Below, piece by piece: positions 55,828 through 63,089 of a stretch of 64,000 bases of DNA. Position 1 is the stretch's first letter; every line of letters begins with the position of its first letter. This DNA is from Nonomuraea dietziae (lineage in GTDB: Bacteria > Actinomycetota > Actinomycetes > Streptosporangiales > Streptosporangiaceae), in contig NZ_JACIBV010000001.1 in assembly GCF_014195505.1 (NCBI RefSeq), positions 5,828,001 through 5,892,000 on the forward strand, read 5' to 3'. Both the position numbers and the translations under genes were made by a program. The notes under the pieces are model-generated. The model worked only from the letters and a program-made list of their open reading frames with translations. It was not told the DNA's origin and made no database searches.

Positions 55828-56700
55828 ATGGCTTCATTCGACGGGGAGGGGCTGCGGATGCGCGTCGTCGTGACCGACGCCGAAGTCACCCTGGCTGACG
55901 TGCTCTCCCTCAGACTGGCCGTCGACAGACCGCTGAAACCCGGCATGGAGCTGGTCCTGCGCCACCGCGCGACGGGGGTGGAGCGCCGGATCGCGCTGGG
56001 CGCGGCGGGGGCGGAGGTGCGCGACGCCGCCCTCGCGGTCTCGCTGTCCCCGCTGACGCTGACCTCGGGCAGATGGGACGCCTACCTGGGGGACGAGGAG
56101 GGCCGCACCCGCATCAGGAGCGTCGACCCCGGCTTCTCCCTCGACCACCTCGACACCTACGCGCTGTCCAGGCGCACGCTCGCCTACAGGGCCTACCGCA
56201 CCAGGAACGGCTTTCTCGCGCTGAAGATCTGCACGGCCGAGCCGGCCGCCGAGGTGCGCGCGGTCTGGTTCAGGGAGGGCCGGTTCGAGGTCACGGGCCT
56301 GCTGGCCTACACGGGGCTCGACGACGACGACTCCAGGCACGAGGCCACGCTCTCGCTGCACCGCAGCGGCCCCGCGCAGTCTCAGGACAGGGCGGGCGGC
56401 GACACAGGGGAAGGGGCGGCGGAGACCACGGTGGCCGCCGTCGCGACCGTCCAGGGCGTGCGCTTCCACGCCGCCGTCTCGCTGGTCGACGTGGTCGCGG
56501 CCGATCCCCAGGGCGCGGGCACATGGAAGCCCTCGCTGGAGGTGGAGGGCGTGCCGGCGCCTCTGCGACTCGCCTCGCGGCTCGACGACGTCGACGGCAA
56601 GCGCCGCCGCCTGCACTATCCGGCGATGCGCGTGGACGGCGTGCCCGTCAGGCCCTGTTACACCGCCGACGACGAACTGCGGATCGAGGTGGGGGTGTGA
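55828..56700 (+). CDS. hypothetical protein coupled to a glycosyltransferase
   Basis: A 290-residue protein, mostly beta-strand in character (ELVLRHRATGVERRIALG; GRWDAYLGDEEGRTRIRSVDPG; FEVTGLLAYTG), without signal peptide or membrane segment. It resembles the beta-domain modules that accompany polymer-forming glycosyl- or glycerophosphotransferases, but no catalytic motif is seen. Its stop overlaps the next GTG (GTGA). Role probably in making or modifying a cell-surface polymer, from context only. Confidence 0.7.
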   Translation: MASFDGEGLRMRVVVTDAEVTLADVLSLRLAVDRPLKPGMELVLRHRATGVERRIALGAAGAEVRDAALAVSLSPLTLTSGRWDAYLGDEEGRTRIRSVDPGFSLDHLDTYALSRRTLAYRAYRTRNGFLALKICTAEPAAEVRAVWFREGRFEVTGLLAYTGLDDDDSRHEATLSLHRSGPAQSQDRAGGDTGEGAAETTVAAVATVQGVRFHAAVSLVDVVAADPQGAGTWKPSLEVEGVPAPLRLASRLDDVDGKRRRLHYPAMRVDGVPVRPCYTADDELRIEVGV

Positions 56701-57761
56701 AGGTCAGCCTCGTCCTCCCCTCCGCCTACGTGATGCGCGGGGACGTGCGCTCGATCCTCAACCTCGCCTCCGACCTGGCCGAGCGGCACGAGGTCGAGGT
56801 CATCAGTGTCAGGCGGCAGAAGGAGAAGCCGTTCTTCCCCGTCAGCGGACAGGTGGCGATGCGCTCGCTGATCGAGGCGAGGCCGGGGTCGAGGCAGTTG
56901 CTTCCGCGCGGGCAGATGCGCACCGAGGTGGCGCTGTGGCGGCTGTTGCGCACACTGAAGAGTGATGTTCTCATCACCACCCGGCCTGGGATCAGTGTCC
57001 AGGCGGCCAGATCGGCGCCCAGGGAGTGCGTGAAGATCGCCTGGGAGTGGGGGCGGCCTGCCGTACCGTCTCCTGTGAAGCGGTTCTACCCCCGGCTGGA
57101 CGCGGTGGTGACCTCCACCGAGGCCGCGAGGGACGACTGGCGGCGGCTGCTGGAGACGGCGGGGCCGCCCGTCCACGTGGTGCCCGACGCCCTGCCTGGC
57201 GGGTTGTGGCCGCGCTCGCGCATGGACAACAGGATCGTGGCGACCGGCGGGCGCCTGGTGGCCGCCCGTGCCTACGACCGGCTGATCAGGGCCTTCGCGA
57301 TCGTGGCCGACAAGCGCCCCGACTGGAGGCTGCGGCTGTACGGCTCGGGCCCGGAGGAGCGCAGGCTCCGCGACCTGGTCCGCGACCTGAACCTGCACAA
57401 CCACGTCTACTTCATGGGGACCACGCCCGACCTGGCGGGGGAGTTCGCCAAGGCGTCGATCGTGGCGACCACGTCACGCGCGGAGACGCTCGGCATGACC
57501 GTCCTGGAGGCGATGGGCTGCGGCGTGCCCGTGGTCGGCTTCGACGGGGCCAACGGGCCCGCGGAGTACATCGTGACCGGCTACAACGGCGTGCTCGTGC
57601 CCGAGGGCGAGATCGAGATGTACGCCGCGGCCCTGCTCGCGCTGGTCGACGACGACCGTCGGCGCAGGTCCCTCGCCGCCGGGGCGCTCGAGACCGCGAC
57701 GGGGCACGCGGCGGCCGAGGTCTCGGCGCAGTGGGAACAACTGATCGGCGACCTCCGCTGA
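56697..57761 (+). CDS. family 4 glycosyltransferase
   Basis: A 354-residue GT-B enzyme: N-terminal KVSLVLPSAYVMRGDVRSILNLASDLAE, nucleotide-sugar domain GGRLVAARAYDRLIRAFAIVADKRPDWRLRLYGSG, and the E-x7-E signature in RAETLGMTVLEAMGCGVPVVGFDGANGPAEYI. It transfers a sugar from an NDP-sugar, probably to a surface polymer. GTG 56697 overlaps the previous stop by four bases. Confidence 0.92.
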   Translation: MKVSLVLPSAYVMRGDVRSILNLASDLAERHEVEVISVRRQKEKPFFPVSGQVAMRSLIEARPGSRQLLPRGQMRTEVALWRLLRTLKSDVLITTRPGISVQAARSAPRECVKIAWEWGRPAVPSPVKRFYPRLDAVVTSTEAARDDWRRLLETAGPPVHVVPDALPGGLWPRSRMDNRIVATGGRLVAARAYDRLIRAFAIVADKRPDWRLRLYGSGPEERRLRDLVRDLNLHNHVYFMGTTPDLAGEFAKASIVATTSRAETLGMTVLEAMGCGVPVVGFDGANGPAEYIVTGYNGVLVPEGEIEMYAAALLALVDDDRRRRSLAAGALETATGHAAAEVSAQWEQLIGDLR

Positions 57762-57766
57762 CTGGG

Positions 57767-57772
57767 TACCTT
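57767..57772 (+). promoter_or_regulatory. candidate -10 element (TACCTT) for leaderless csoR-like gene
   Basis: TACCTT, six bases, ATG 57779. The palindrome ATGCATGCAT covers the start codon and GGTA arms flank it, so the protein could bind its own start region. Confidence 0.4.
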
Positions 57773-57778
57773 TGATGC

Positions 57779-58060
57779 ATGCATGGGTACAGCGGAGACA
57801 AGCAGGCTTATCTGACCCGTCTGCGGCGAATCGAGGGTCAGATCAGGGGCCTGCAGCGCATGGTGGAGGACGACGCCTACTGCATCGACATCCTCACCCA
57901 GGTCTCGGCGGCCACGCGGGCGCTTCAGGCGGTGGCGCTCGGGCTGCTGGAGGAGCACATCTCCCACTGCGTGACCGACGCGATCAACACCGGGGGACCG
58001 GAGGCCGAGGCGAAGGTCAAGGAGGCGTCGGCGGCGATCGCTCGGCTCGTCCGTTCGTGA
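57779..58060 (+). CDS. CsoR/RcnR family metal-sensitive repressor
   Basis: A 93-residue all-helical regulator: YLTRLRRIEGQIRGLQRMVEDDAYCIDILTQVSAATRALQAVALGLLEEHISHCV. The Cu(I) site of CsoR proteins is present as Cys35, His60 and Cys64. No copper chaperone or P-type ATPase gene lies next to it, so its target is distant or it controls only itself. Confidence 0.92.
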   Translation: MHGYSGDKQAYLTRLRRIEGQIRGLQRMVEDDAYCIDILTQVSAATRALQAVALGLLEEHISHCVTDAINTGGPEAEAKVKEASAAIARLVRS

Positions 58061-58100
58061 CTAGTCATCCCGGTCTTCGGTGAGCTATCAGAAAAACCGT

Positions 58101-58127
58101 GTCCCGGACCCCGCGGGAGTCCGGGAC
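58101..58127. terminator. hairpin between csoR-like and convergent small gene
   Basis: GTCCCGGAC (58101-58109) pairs with GTCCGGGAC (58119-58127), with an inner CCC/GGG helix and a one-base bulge. Confidence 0.7.
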
Positions 58128-58146
58128 TAGGTCAATGTGATGGTCT

Positions 58147-58308
58147 TCAGCGGCTCGCCGAAGTCCGCAATCCGAGCGCGTCGTCGAGCTCGTCCAAGGT
58201 CAACCGCCGCTCGCTGATCGCGACAGCGGTGAGCACCTCGGCGTAGAGCGCAATCTCGTCCAACGCGACACGGTCGTGGACCCGAGAGTCCAGGTCGTCG
58301 TGCCCCAC
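58147..58308 (-). CDS. small conserved-looking protein
   Basis: A 53-residue protein from GTG 58308 (MGHDDLDSRVHDRVALDEIALYAEVLTAVAISERRLTLDELDDALGLR...). GGAAGGAAGGA lies seven bases upstream. The second half is a helical L-x-x-x-E-I-x-L-Y-x-E-V-L-x-A-V ... L-T-x-x-E-L-D-x-x-L-G-L pattern that looks like real protein. The longer frame upstream (to 58419) looks random. No function known. Confidence 0.6.
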   Translation of the reverse strand: MGHDDLDSRVHDRVALDEIALYAEVLTAVAISERRLTLDELDDALGLRTSASR

Positions 58309-58503
58309 CGCGTCGTCCTTCCTTCCGCAGCCCACACCCTCTTCGAGGTTACGGCGGGGGCCCTTCAGGCGACATGGCCCATCGGGGTCATTCCTTGCGT
58401 CGCCGCCCTGCCCCCCCACGGATCATTTCCCGTTTCCGAGATCACAATTCGGAGAATTCGCGCACTGGAGCGATATTTACCGAGTAAGGGTGAAATAACG
58501 GCA

Positions 58504-60180
58504 TTAGTGGTTTAGATGAGGATCGTCGCGCTCATGGATGAGCCTGTGAACGATCGCGGCCGCTCCGGGAAAGCCGTCGCCCGGCACGGACGCGCCGGCG
58601 AGCCGGCACCACGCCAGCCCTGAGGCGTAGGCGGCGCCCAGCACCGCGGCAGCTCCCTCTCTGGTGGGCGGCACGGCGTCGAGCCAGCGCGGCCCCACCT
58701 CGAACCCGGCGGGCTCGGTGATGTCGCCTCGCGGGGTGGCGAGCCGCGTGTGGACGGCGTGGCGCAGGCGGTGGTCCAGCCAGGCCGCCACGGTGGGCAG
58801 GCCCTCGGGCGTGTCGGCGTGGTCGGCCGCGAGCAGGGCGCCTGCCGTCCTGTGCGGGTCGGGGGAGAAGGCCACTGCCTCCAGGAGGTCGCCGACCGTG
58901 TGGCGAAGGTGCTCGCCGGGGTCGGTCTCCGCCAGGACGGCCCGCGCCAGGCGGTCGGGCACCCTGGCCAGCCAGGTCCAGCGCAGCGCGTCGTCGGCGG
59001 CGGCCGCGCGGGCGACCTCACGCGGGTCGGTGGAGGGCGTCCACTCAGGGACGGCACGCGATCGGGCCGCACCGGCCCGCCCCGTGGCCTCGCCCGAGTG
59101 ACCCGGCGACCAGCCTGAGGTCTCGCCCGAGTGGCCGGTGGGCGCCCACCCCGTGGTCTCACCCGGGTGATGCGGTGACTGGCCTGAGGTCTCGCCCGGG
59201 TGATGCGGTGATCGGCCTGAGGTTTCGCCCGAGTAGCCGGCGGGCGCCCATCCCGAGGTCTCGTGGCCGTGGCCGGTGGTGCTTTCGGCCACGGTGGGCG
59301 GGGGGAAGGTGGTGTCCCAGTGGACCGGAGGTGGGGTGAGAGGGCCCGTGCCGCGCGGTTGCGGGGCCAGGGGTGGCCGGTACGCGGGGAGGGGGCCTGT
59401 GGCCGTCTGGTGGTCGAGGCCGGGATTGCGCAGGATGGGCTCCAGCATCGCGATGAGCGCCTGGGCCCTCGGCGCGAACCGGGCGTCGGCGGCGAGGATC
59501 CCCGCCGTGTCGGCCATCAGGGCGGCCAGGCGCAGCGCGGCTCGAGGGGCGCCGGCCCTGACCCGCTCGCCGTACAGGGTGACGAGGGCGGTCAGCGGGG
59601 GAGAGGGCAGCCAGCGCACCCACTCGTCGCCGGGCAGCGGGCGGCCGAGGTACTCGCCGAACACCGACAGCAACTGCTCGTTGCCGTCGAAGGCGGGCGC
59701 GTAGGCGCACCACATGATCGTGGCCCAGATCGCCGCCACCGTGCCCGGCACGTCGCCCGCGAAGACCTCGCGGAAGGAGCTGAGGGGGAACTCGTCGGCC
59801 GAGCGCCTGCCGTTCGCCCTGACCAGGGCGCGGATCTCGGAGGTGAGCGCCGAGGGCACGTCGGGCCCGACGAAGGCCTGGCTGGACCAGCCGCTGAAGG
59901 CGAAGTCGGGCCCGCGCGGCACCAGGTGCGGCAGCAGGACGCCGGTGTGCGGCTCGATGCGCGCGGGACAGTGGCGGGGAGGGGCGGTCAGGTGCCAGCG
60001 GCCGTCACCGGGATCCTGGAGGTACCAGCGGGCGTGCGCGCCGAAGATCCACCTGCCGCCGTCAGGCGTGGCCAGGGCCCTGGACGCGATCGCGTGGGCG
60101 CGCGACTGGAGGGGGAGCGCCGTCCAGCGCGGGTCGGTGACCATCGCGCGGACATCCGCCTCGATGGCCGTGAACCGCAT
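58504..60180 (-). CDS. large hypothetical protein with internal Gly/Ser/His-rich repeats
   Basis: A 558-residue soluble protein. Residues 1-270 are an unrecognised globular domain (TDPRWTALPLQSRAHAIASRALATPDGGRWIFGAHARWYLQDPGDGRWHL; FAFSGWSSQAFVG; WATIMWCAYAPAFDG). Residues about 305-365 hold repeats with the core GETSG (SGETSGRSP, HPGETSGQSP, HPGETTGWAP, HSGETSGWSP). Residues 380-558 form a second helical domain. No catalytic motif and no membrane segment. It starts at ATG 60180, divergent from the lipoprotein gene. Function unknown. Confidence 0.75.
   Translation of the reverse strand: MRFTAIEADVRAMVTDPRWTALPLQSRAHAIASRALATPDGGRWIFGAHARWYLQDPGDGRWHLTAPPRHCPARIEPHTGVLLPHLVPRGPDFAFSGWSSQAFVGPDVPSALTSEIRALVRANGRRSADEFPLSSFREVFAGDVPGTVAAIWATIMWCAYAPAFDGNEQLLSVFGEYLGRPLPGDEWVRWLPSPPLTALVTLYGERVRAGAPRAALRLAALMADTAGILAADARFAPRAQALIAMLEPILRNPGLDHQTATGPLPAYRPPLAPQPRGTGPLTPPPVHWDTTFPPPTVAESTTGHGHETSGWAPAGYSGETSGRSPHHPGETSGQSPHHPGETTGWAPTGHSGETSGWSPGHSGEATGRAGAARSRAVPEWTPSTDPREVARAAAADDALRWTWLARVPDRLARAVLAETDPGEHLRHTVGDLLEAVAFSPDPHRTAGALLAADHADTPEGLPTVAAWLDHRLRHAVHTRLATPRGDITEPAGFEVGPRWLDAVPPTREGAAAVLGAAYASGLAWCRLAGASVPGDGFPGAAAIVHRLIHERDDPHLNH
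59087..59262 (-). repeat. coding tandem repeat of about 33-36 bp
   Basis: GAGGTCTCGCCCGGGTGATGCGG (plus-strand sense) and variants recur five times in the middle of the 558-residue gene, encoding the (H)PGETSG units. Period is a multiple of three. Confidence 0.75.
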
Positions 60181-60186
60181 GGCGGC

Positions 60187-60192
60187 ATCGTA
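60187..60192 (-). promoter_or_regulatory. candidate -10 element (TACGAT) for leaderless 558-residue protein
   Basis: Minus-strand TACGAT, six bases (GCCGCC), ATG 60180. Confidence 0.45.
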
Positions 60193-60224
60193 GCCCGAGG
60201 TAAAGACGAGGCAGAATGTCCGTT

Positions 60225-61118
60225 ATGAGAGCGAAGATTGCCGCGTCCGTGGCCGCCGCCGGGCTGCTGGCGGGTTGTGGGACGGCGTCAGGGCAGGCTC
60301 CACAGGCCTCCGCCAAGGCGCTCACCGTCGCAGGGGTGCGGCCGCCCGACCCCGGTGGCGAGATCGGCACGGCGTCGAGCGAGTTCGCCGACACGGCGGA
60401 GCTGAGCGCGTGGAGCAAGCTGAGCGACACCGAGGGCGACCTGAACAGGATCACGAAGCTCGACGTCAACGGCACCGCCAAGAACGCTCTCTACCTCGAG
60501 CCCAAGACCTCCACCTGGTTCGACGCCTTCCGCGGGCCCTTCGTCTACCAGGAACTGGCCGGCGACATCGTGATGCACGTACGGGTCAAGGTCGAGGGCA
60601 AGAAGAAGAGCCAGCCCGAGCGGAAGTTCTCGCTCGGCGGCGTGATGCTGCGCGTGCCGCAGTCGAACGCCAAGCCGAACTGGGTCTCCGTCACCACGGG
60701 CACCGGCGACGCCGCCAAGAGGGTGGAGGCCAAGAGCACGCTGAACGGCAGCTCCAAGCCCAAGGAGGTGGCCGTCAAGGAGGGCTGGATGGAGCTGGTG
60801 CTGGCCAGGGCGGGCGGGGTGGTGGCCGCCCTGTACAAGGAGGAGGGCGGCACCTGGAAGGTCGGCCAGCGCTGGGTGAGGGACGACCTGCCGACGGTGC
60901 TGCAGTGGGGTATCACCGGCTACACCGACTGGGACAGCTACGGCGCGCTCAAGAAGGACGCGGCCAAGGCCAACGCCAAGGCCGTCAAGGGACTGCCCGA
61001 CCTCAGGATGACCGTGGACTACGCGCGCTTCCTGCGTCCCGCCACGCCGGACGGCGCCGACCTGATGACGGTCCCGGACGACGTGCTGGTCAAACTGCTG
61101 ACGCCTGCCGGTGCCTGA
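60225..61118 (+). CDS. putative lipoprotein, DUF1349-like
   Basis: A 297-residue lipoprotein: signal MRAKIAASVAAAGLLAGC with lipobox LLAGC, then a beta-rich domain (WFDAFRGPFVYQELAGDIVMHVRVKVEG; GVMLRV; WVSVTTGTG; WMELVLARAGGVVAALYKEEGGTWKVGQRW) resembling DUF1349 concanavalin-like proteins that may bind carbohydrate. ATG 60225 has CAGAAT seven bases upstream; ATG 60216 is possible. Its last 29 bases overlap the convergent carbonic anhydrase-like gene. Confidence 0.82.
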   Translation: MRAKIAASVAAAGLLAGCGTASGQAPQASAKALTVAGVRPPDPGGEIGTASSEFADTAELSAWSKLSDTEGDLNRITKLDVNGTAKNALYLEPKTSTWFDAFRGPFVYQELAGDIVMHVRVKVEGKKKSQPERKFSLGGVMLRVPQSNAKPNWVSVTTGTGDAAKRVEAKSTLNGSSKPKEVAVKEGWMELVLARAGGVVAALYKEEGGTWKVGQRWVRDDLPTVLQWGITGYTDWDSYGALKKDAAKANAKAVKGLPDLRMTVDYARFLRPATPDGADLMTVPDDVLVKLLTPAGA

Positions 61119-61611
61119 GCGCCTTGGCCATGTACCTGTCGGCGGTCTGCGCGAAGCTCGCCCTGTCGTCGTCGGTGAGCTCGCGCACGACCCTGCCGGG
61201 CACGCCGGCCACCAGGACGCCCTGCGGGATCTTCTTGCCGGGCCCGACCAGCGCGCCCGCGGCGACCAGGGTGCCCGCCCCGATCCTGGCGCCGCCGAGC
61301 ACGATCGCGCCGATGCCGATCAGCGCGCCGGTCTCGACGTGCGCGCCGTGGACCATCGCCTTGTGTCCGAGGCTCACCCTCGGCTCGAGGACGGCGGGCT
61401 CGCCCGGATCGGCGTGCAGGCAGCACAGGTCCTGGACGTTGCACTCCTCGCCGACCTCGACGCGCTCGTCGTCACCGCGCAGGACGGAGCCGTACCAGAT
61501 GCTGGCTCCCCTGCCCACCCTGACGCTGCCGACCACCACCGCACCAGGGGCGATGTAGGCATCGGGGTGAATGTCGGGAACTGCGCCTTCGTCCAGCGCT
61601 GCGATGTACAT
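61090..61611 (-). CDS. gamma-carbonic anhydrase-like hexapeptide-repeat protein
   Basis: A 173-residue left-handed beta-helix protein with hexapeptide repeats (AYIAPGAVVVGSVRVGRGASIWYGSVLRGDDE). Zinc ligands of the gamma class are visible: His in LCCLHADPG and two in LGHKAMVHGAHV. It may hydrate CO2 or act as a related hydrolase or assembly factor. ATG 61611 (MYIAALDEGAVPDIHPDAYI) has TACGAT seven bases upstream; ATG 61620 is the alternative. The gene ends inside the neighbouring lipoprotein gene. Confidence 0.9.
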   Translation of the reverse strand: MYIAALDEGAVPDIHPDAYIAPGAVVVGSVRVGRGASIWYGSVLRGDDERVEVGEECNVQDLCCLHADPGEPAVLEPRVSLGHKAMVHGAHVETGALIGIGAIVLGGARIGAGTLVAAGALVGPGKKIPQGVLVAGVPGRVVRELTDDDRASFAQTADRYMAKALRHRQASAV

Positions 61612-61618
61612 CTTGGAC

Positions 61619-61624
61619 ATCGTA
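61619..61624 (-). promoter_or_regulatory. candidate -10 element (TACGAT) for leaderless carbonic anhydrase-like gene
   Basis: Minus-strand TACGAT, seven bases, ATG 61611. It supports ATG 61611 over ATG 61620, which overlaps the element. Confidence 0.45.
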
Positions 61625-62052
61625 GTAGTCCGAGATTTCCCGGGCAGGTATGGCGTTCGGGTTGCGGACTCGGGCAGATGGCAGGAAAGTCATTCCCTGA
61701 CACGTCGTTGTCGGACCCTCACAAACCGCAAGCCCTCCGCCCAGGCACTCCGCATCACCCGCTACCGGCTGGAGCCGGCGGTTTGCCCCCACGGTCCCGT
61801 CTGGTTGAAGGGAGGCCGGTAGCGTGCCCCCACCGCTCGGCCCCGTCCCCCGGTGGAGTGAGGCGTGTCCGCACCGACGGAGGCGGCTCCGTACCCTTGC
61901 CGGCCGATGTGCCCAGCGTCATCGCGCTCCGCCTGCCCCGTTCACCTCGTGCGTCGAACATGACTGAAAGTGATCGGTTTTTTCCGTAGAGTTTTCGAAA
62001 GGAGGGGTGGCCTTCCTCGACCCTTGGACTGAGGGGAAGCGCCACATACCAG
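61625..62052. other. intergenic region before the coiled-coil protein
   Basis: No gene recognised. The last 80 bases are AT-rich with TAGAGT (61987-61992) as a possible -10 and a strong AAAGGAGGGG at 61998-62007 that is 46 bases too far from ATG 62053. A GTG at 62007 opens a frame, but it is only one base from that motif and translates to a random-looking product. Confidence 0.5.
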
Positions 62053-63039
62053 ATGACAAACCAGCACGAGAGCTTCCCCGACCTGATGCAGGAAGACTCC
62101 TTCGAAGTCGTCATGCGCGGCTACAGCCGTCGTCAGGTACACGACTACATGATCCGCTCACGCAATCAGATCAGGGATCTGGAGGAGCGGCTGGCGCGCG
62201 CGATCGACCAGGCCGAGCAGGGCCGCATCGAGCTGGCCGAGGCCAGGCGCCGCATGGTCGAAGCCCCCCAGAGCTACGACGACCTCAGCCCGAGGCTGGC
62301 GCAGATTCTCAGGCTGGGCGAGGAGGAGGCGGCCGCCAAGCGCGAGGACGCGGAGTCCGAGGCCGCCAGGCTCCGCGAGACGGCCTCCGCGGAGGCCGAG
62401 CGCATGGTCACCTCCGCGCGTGAGACCGCCGACAACATCCTCACCAGCGCGCAGGCCGAGGCGGAGCGCCGCGTGGGCGAGGCGACGGGCGCGGCCGAGC
62501 GCATGCTGGCCCAGGCCGGTGCGGACGCCGAGGAGACGCTCACCACCGCCAGGGCGGAGGCCGACGAGACCCTGCGCGCGGCGAGGGCCGAGTCCGACAG
62601 GTTGCTCACCACCGCCAGGGCGGAGGCGGAGCAGACCGTCGACAACGCCCGCGCGGAGGCGGAGGCCACGCTCTCCAACGCGCGGGCCGAGGCGCAGTCG
62701 GCGCTCGAGGCGGCGCAGCAGCGGGTCACCTCGCTGGACGAGCACGCGGGAAGGCGGGTCACCTACCTGACCGACACGCACGGCGAGGTCGTGCGCAGGC
62801 TCAACGAGATCAGCTCGGTGCTGGGCGACCTCATGCGCAGGGAGAACTCCTCGGGCCCGCTGGTCGTCGCCGAGCCCGCGGTGGAGGAGGTCGAGGAGGT
62901 GCGGATGATCATCGAGGAGGAGCCCGCCGAGCCCGCCGAGCCCGCCGAGCCCACCGAGCCCACCGAGCCGGCTCCGCCCGCCGCCGACCACGTCTCCGAG
63001 GACACCGACGTCAACCTGGGCACGCTGGCCCACAAGTAA
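62053..63039 (+). CDS. DivIVA/FilP-like coiled-coil protein
   Basis: A 328-residue protein: N-terminal DivIVA-like motif SFEVVMRGYSRRQVHDYMIRSRNQIRDLEERL, then a long coiled coil (about 70-260) built of 11-residue units such as ARAEADETLRA and ARAEAEQTVDN, and an acidic tail with Glu-Pro repeats (EPAEPAEPTEPTEP). In streptomycetes FilP and Scy of this type form filaments at the hyphal tip and organise polar growth. The start at ATG 62053 has only a weak ribosome-binding site (GAGGGG at 62031-62036). Confidence 0.85.
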   Translation: MTNQHESFPDLMQEDSFEVVMRGYSRRQVHDYMIRSRNQIRDLEERLARAIDQAEQGRIELAEARRRMVEAPQSYDDLSPRLAQILRLGEEEAAAKREDAESEAARLRETASAEAERMVTSARETADNILTSAQAEAERRVGEATGAAERMLAQAGADAEETLTTARAEADETLRAARAESDRLLTTARAEAEQTVDNARAEAEATLSNARAEAQSALEAAQQRVTSLDEHAGRRVTYLTDTHGEVVRRLNEISSVLGDLMRRENSSGPLVVAEPAVEEVEEVRMIIEEEPAEPAEPAEPTEPTEPAPPAADHVSEDTDVNLGTLAHK

Positions 63040-63060
63040 CCTTCAGCGTCCGTACGGCAG

Positions 63061-63089
63061 GCCCGCCGGTTCACCGTGATCCGGCGGGC
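63061..63089. terminator. hairpin at the convergent ends of the coiled-coil and ArsR genes
   Basis: GCCCGCCGG (63061-63069) pairs with CCGGCGGGC (63081-63089), loop of 11 bases. It overlaps the last codons of the ArsR-type gene. Confidence 0.65.

Noticed and set aside
62007..62423. Frame from GTG 62007 just after AAAGGAGGGG
   Set aside because: It overlaps the coiled-coil gene in another frame, the spacing to the motif is one base, and the product looks random.
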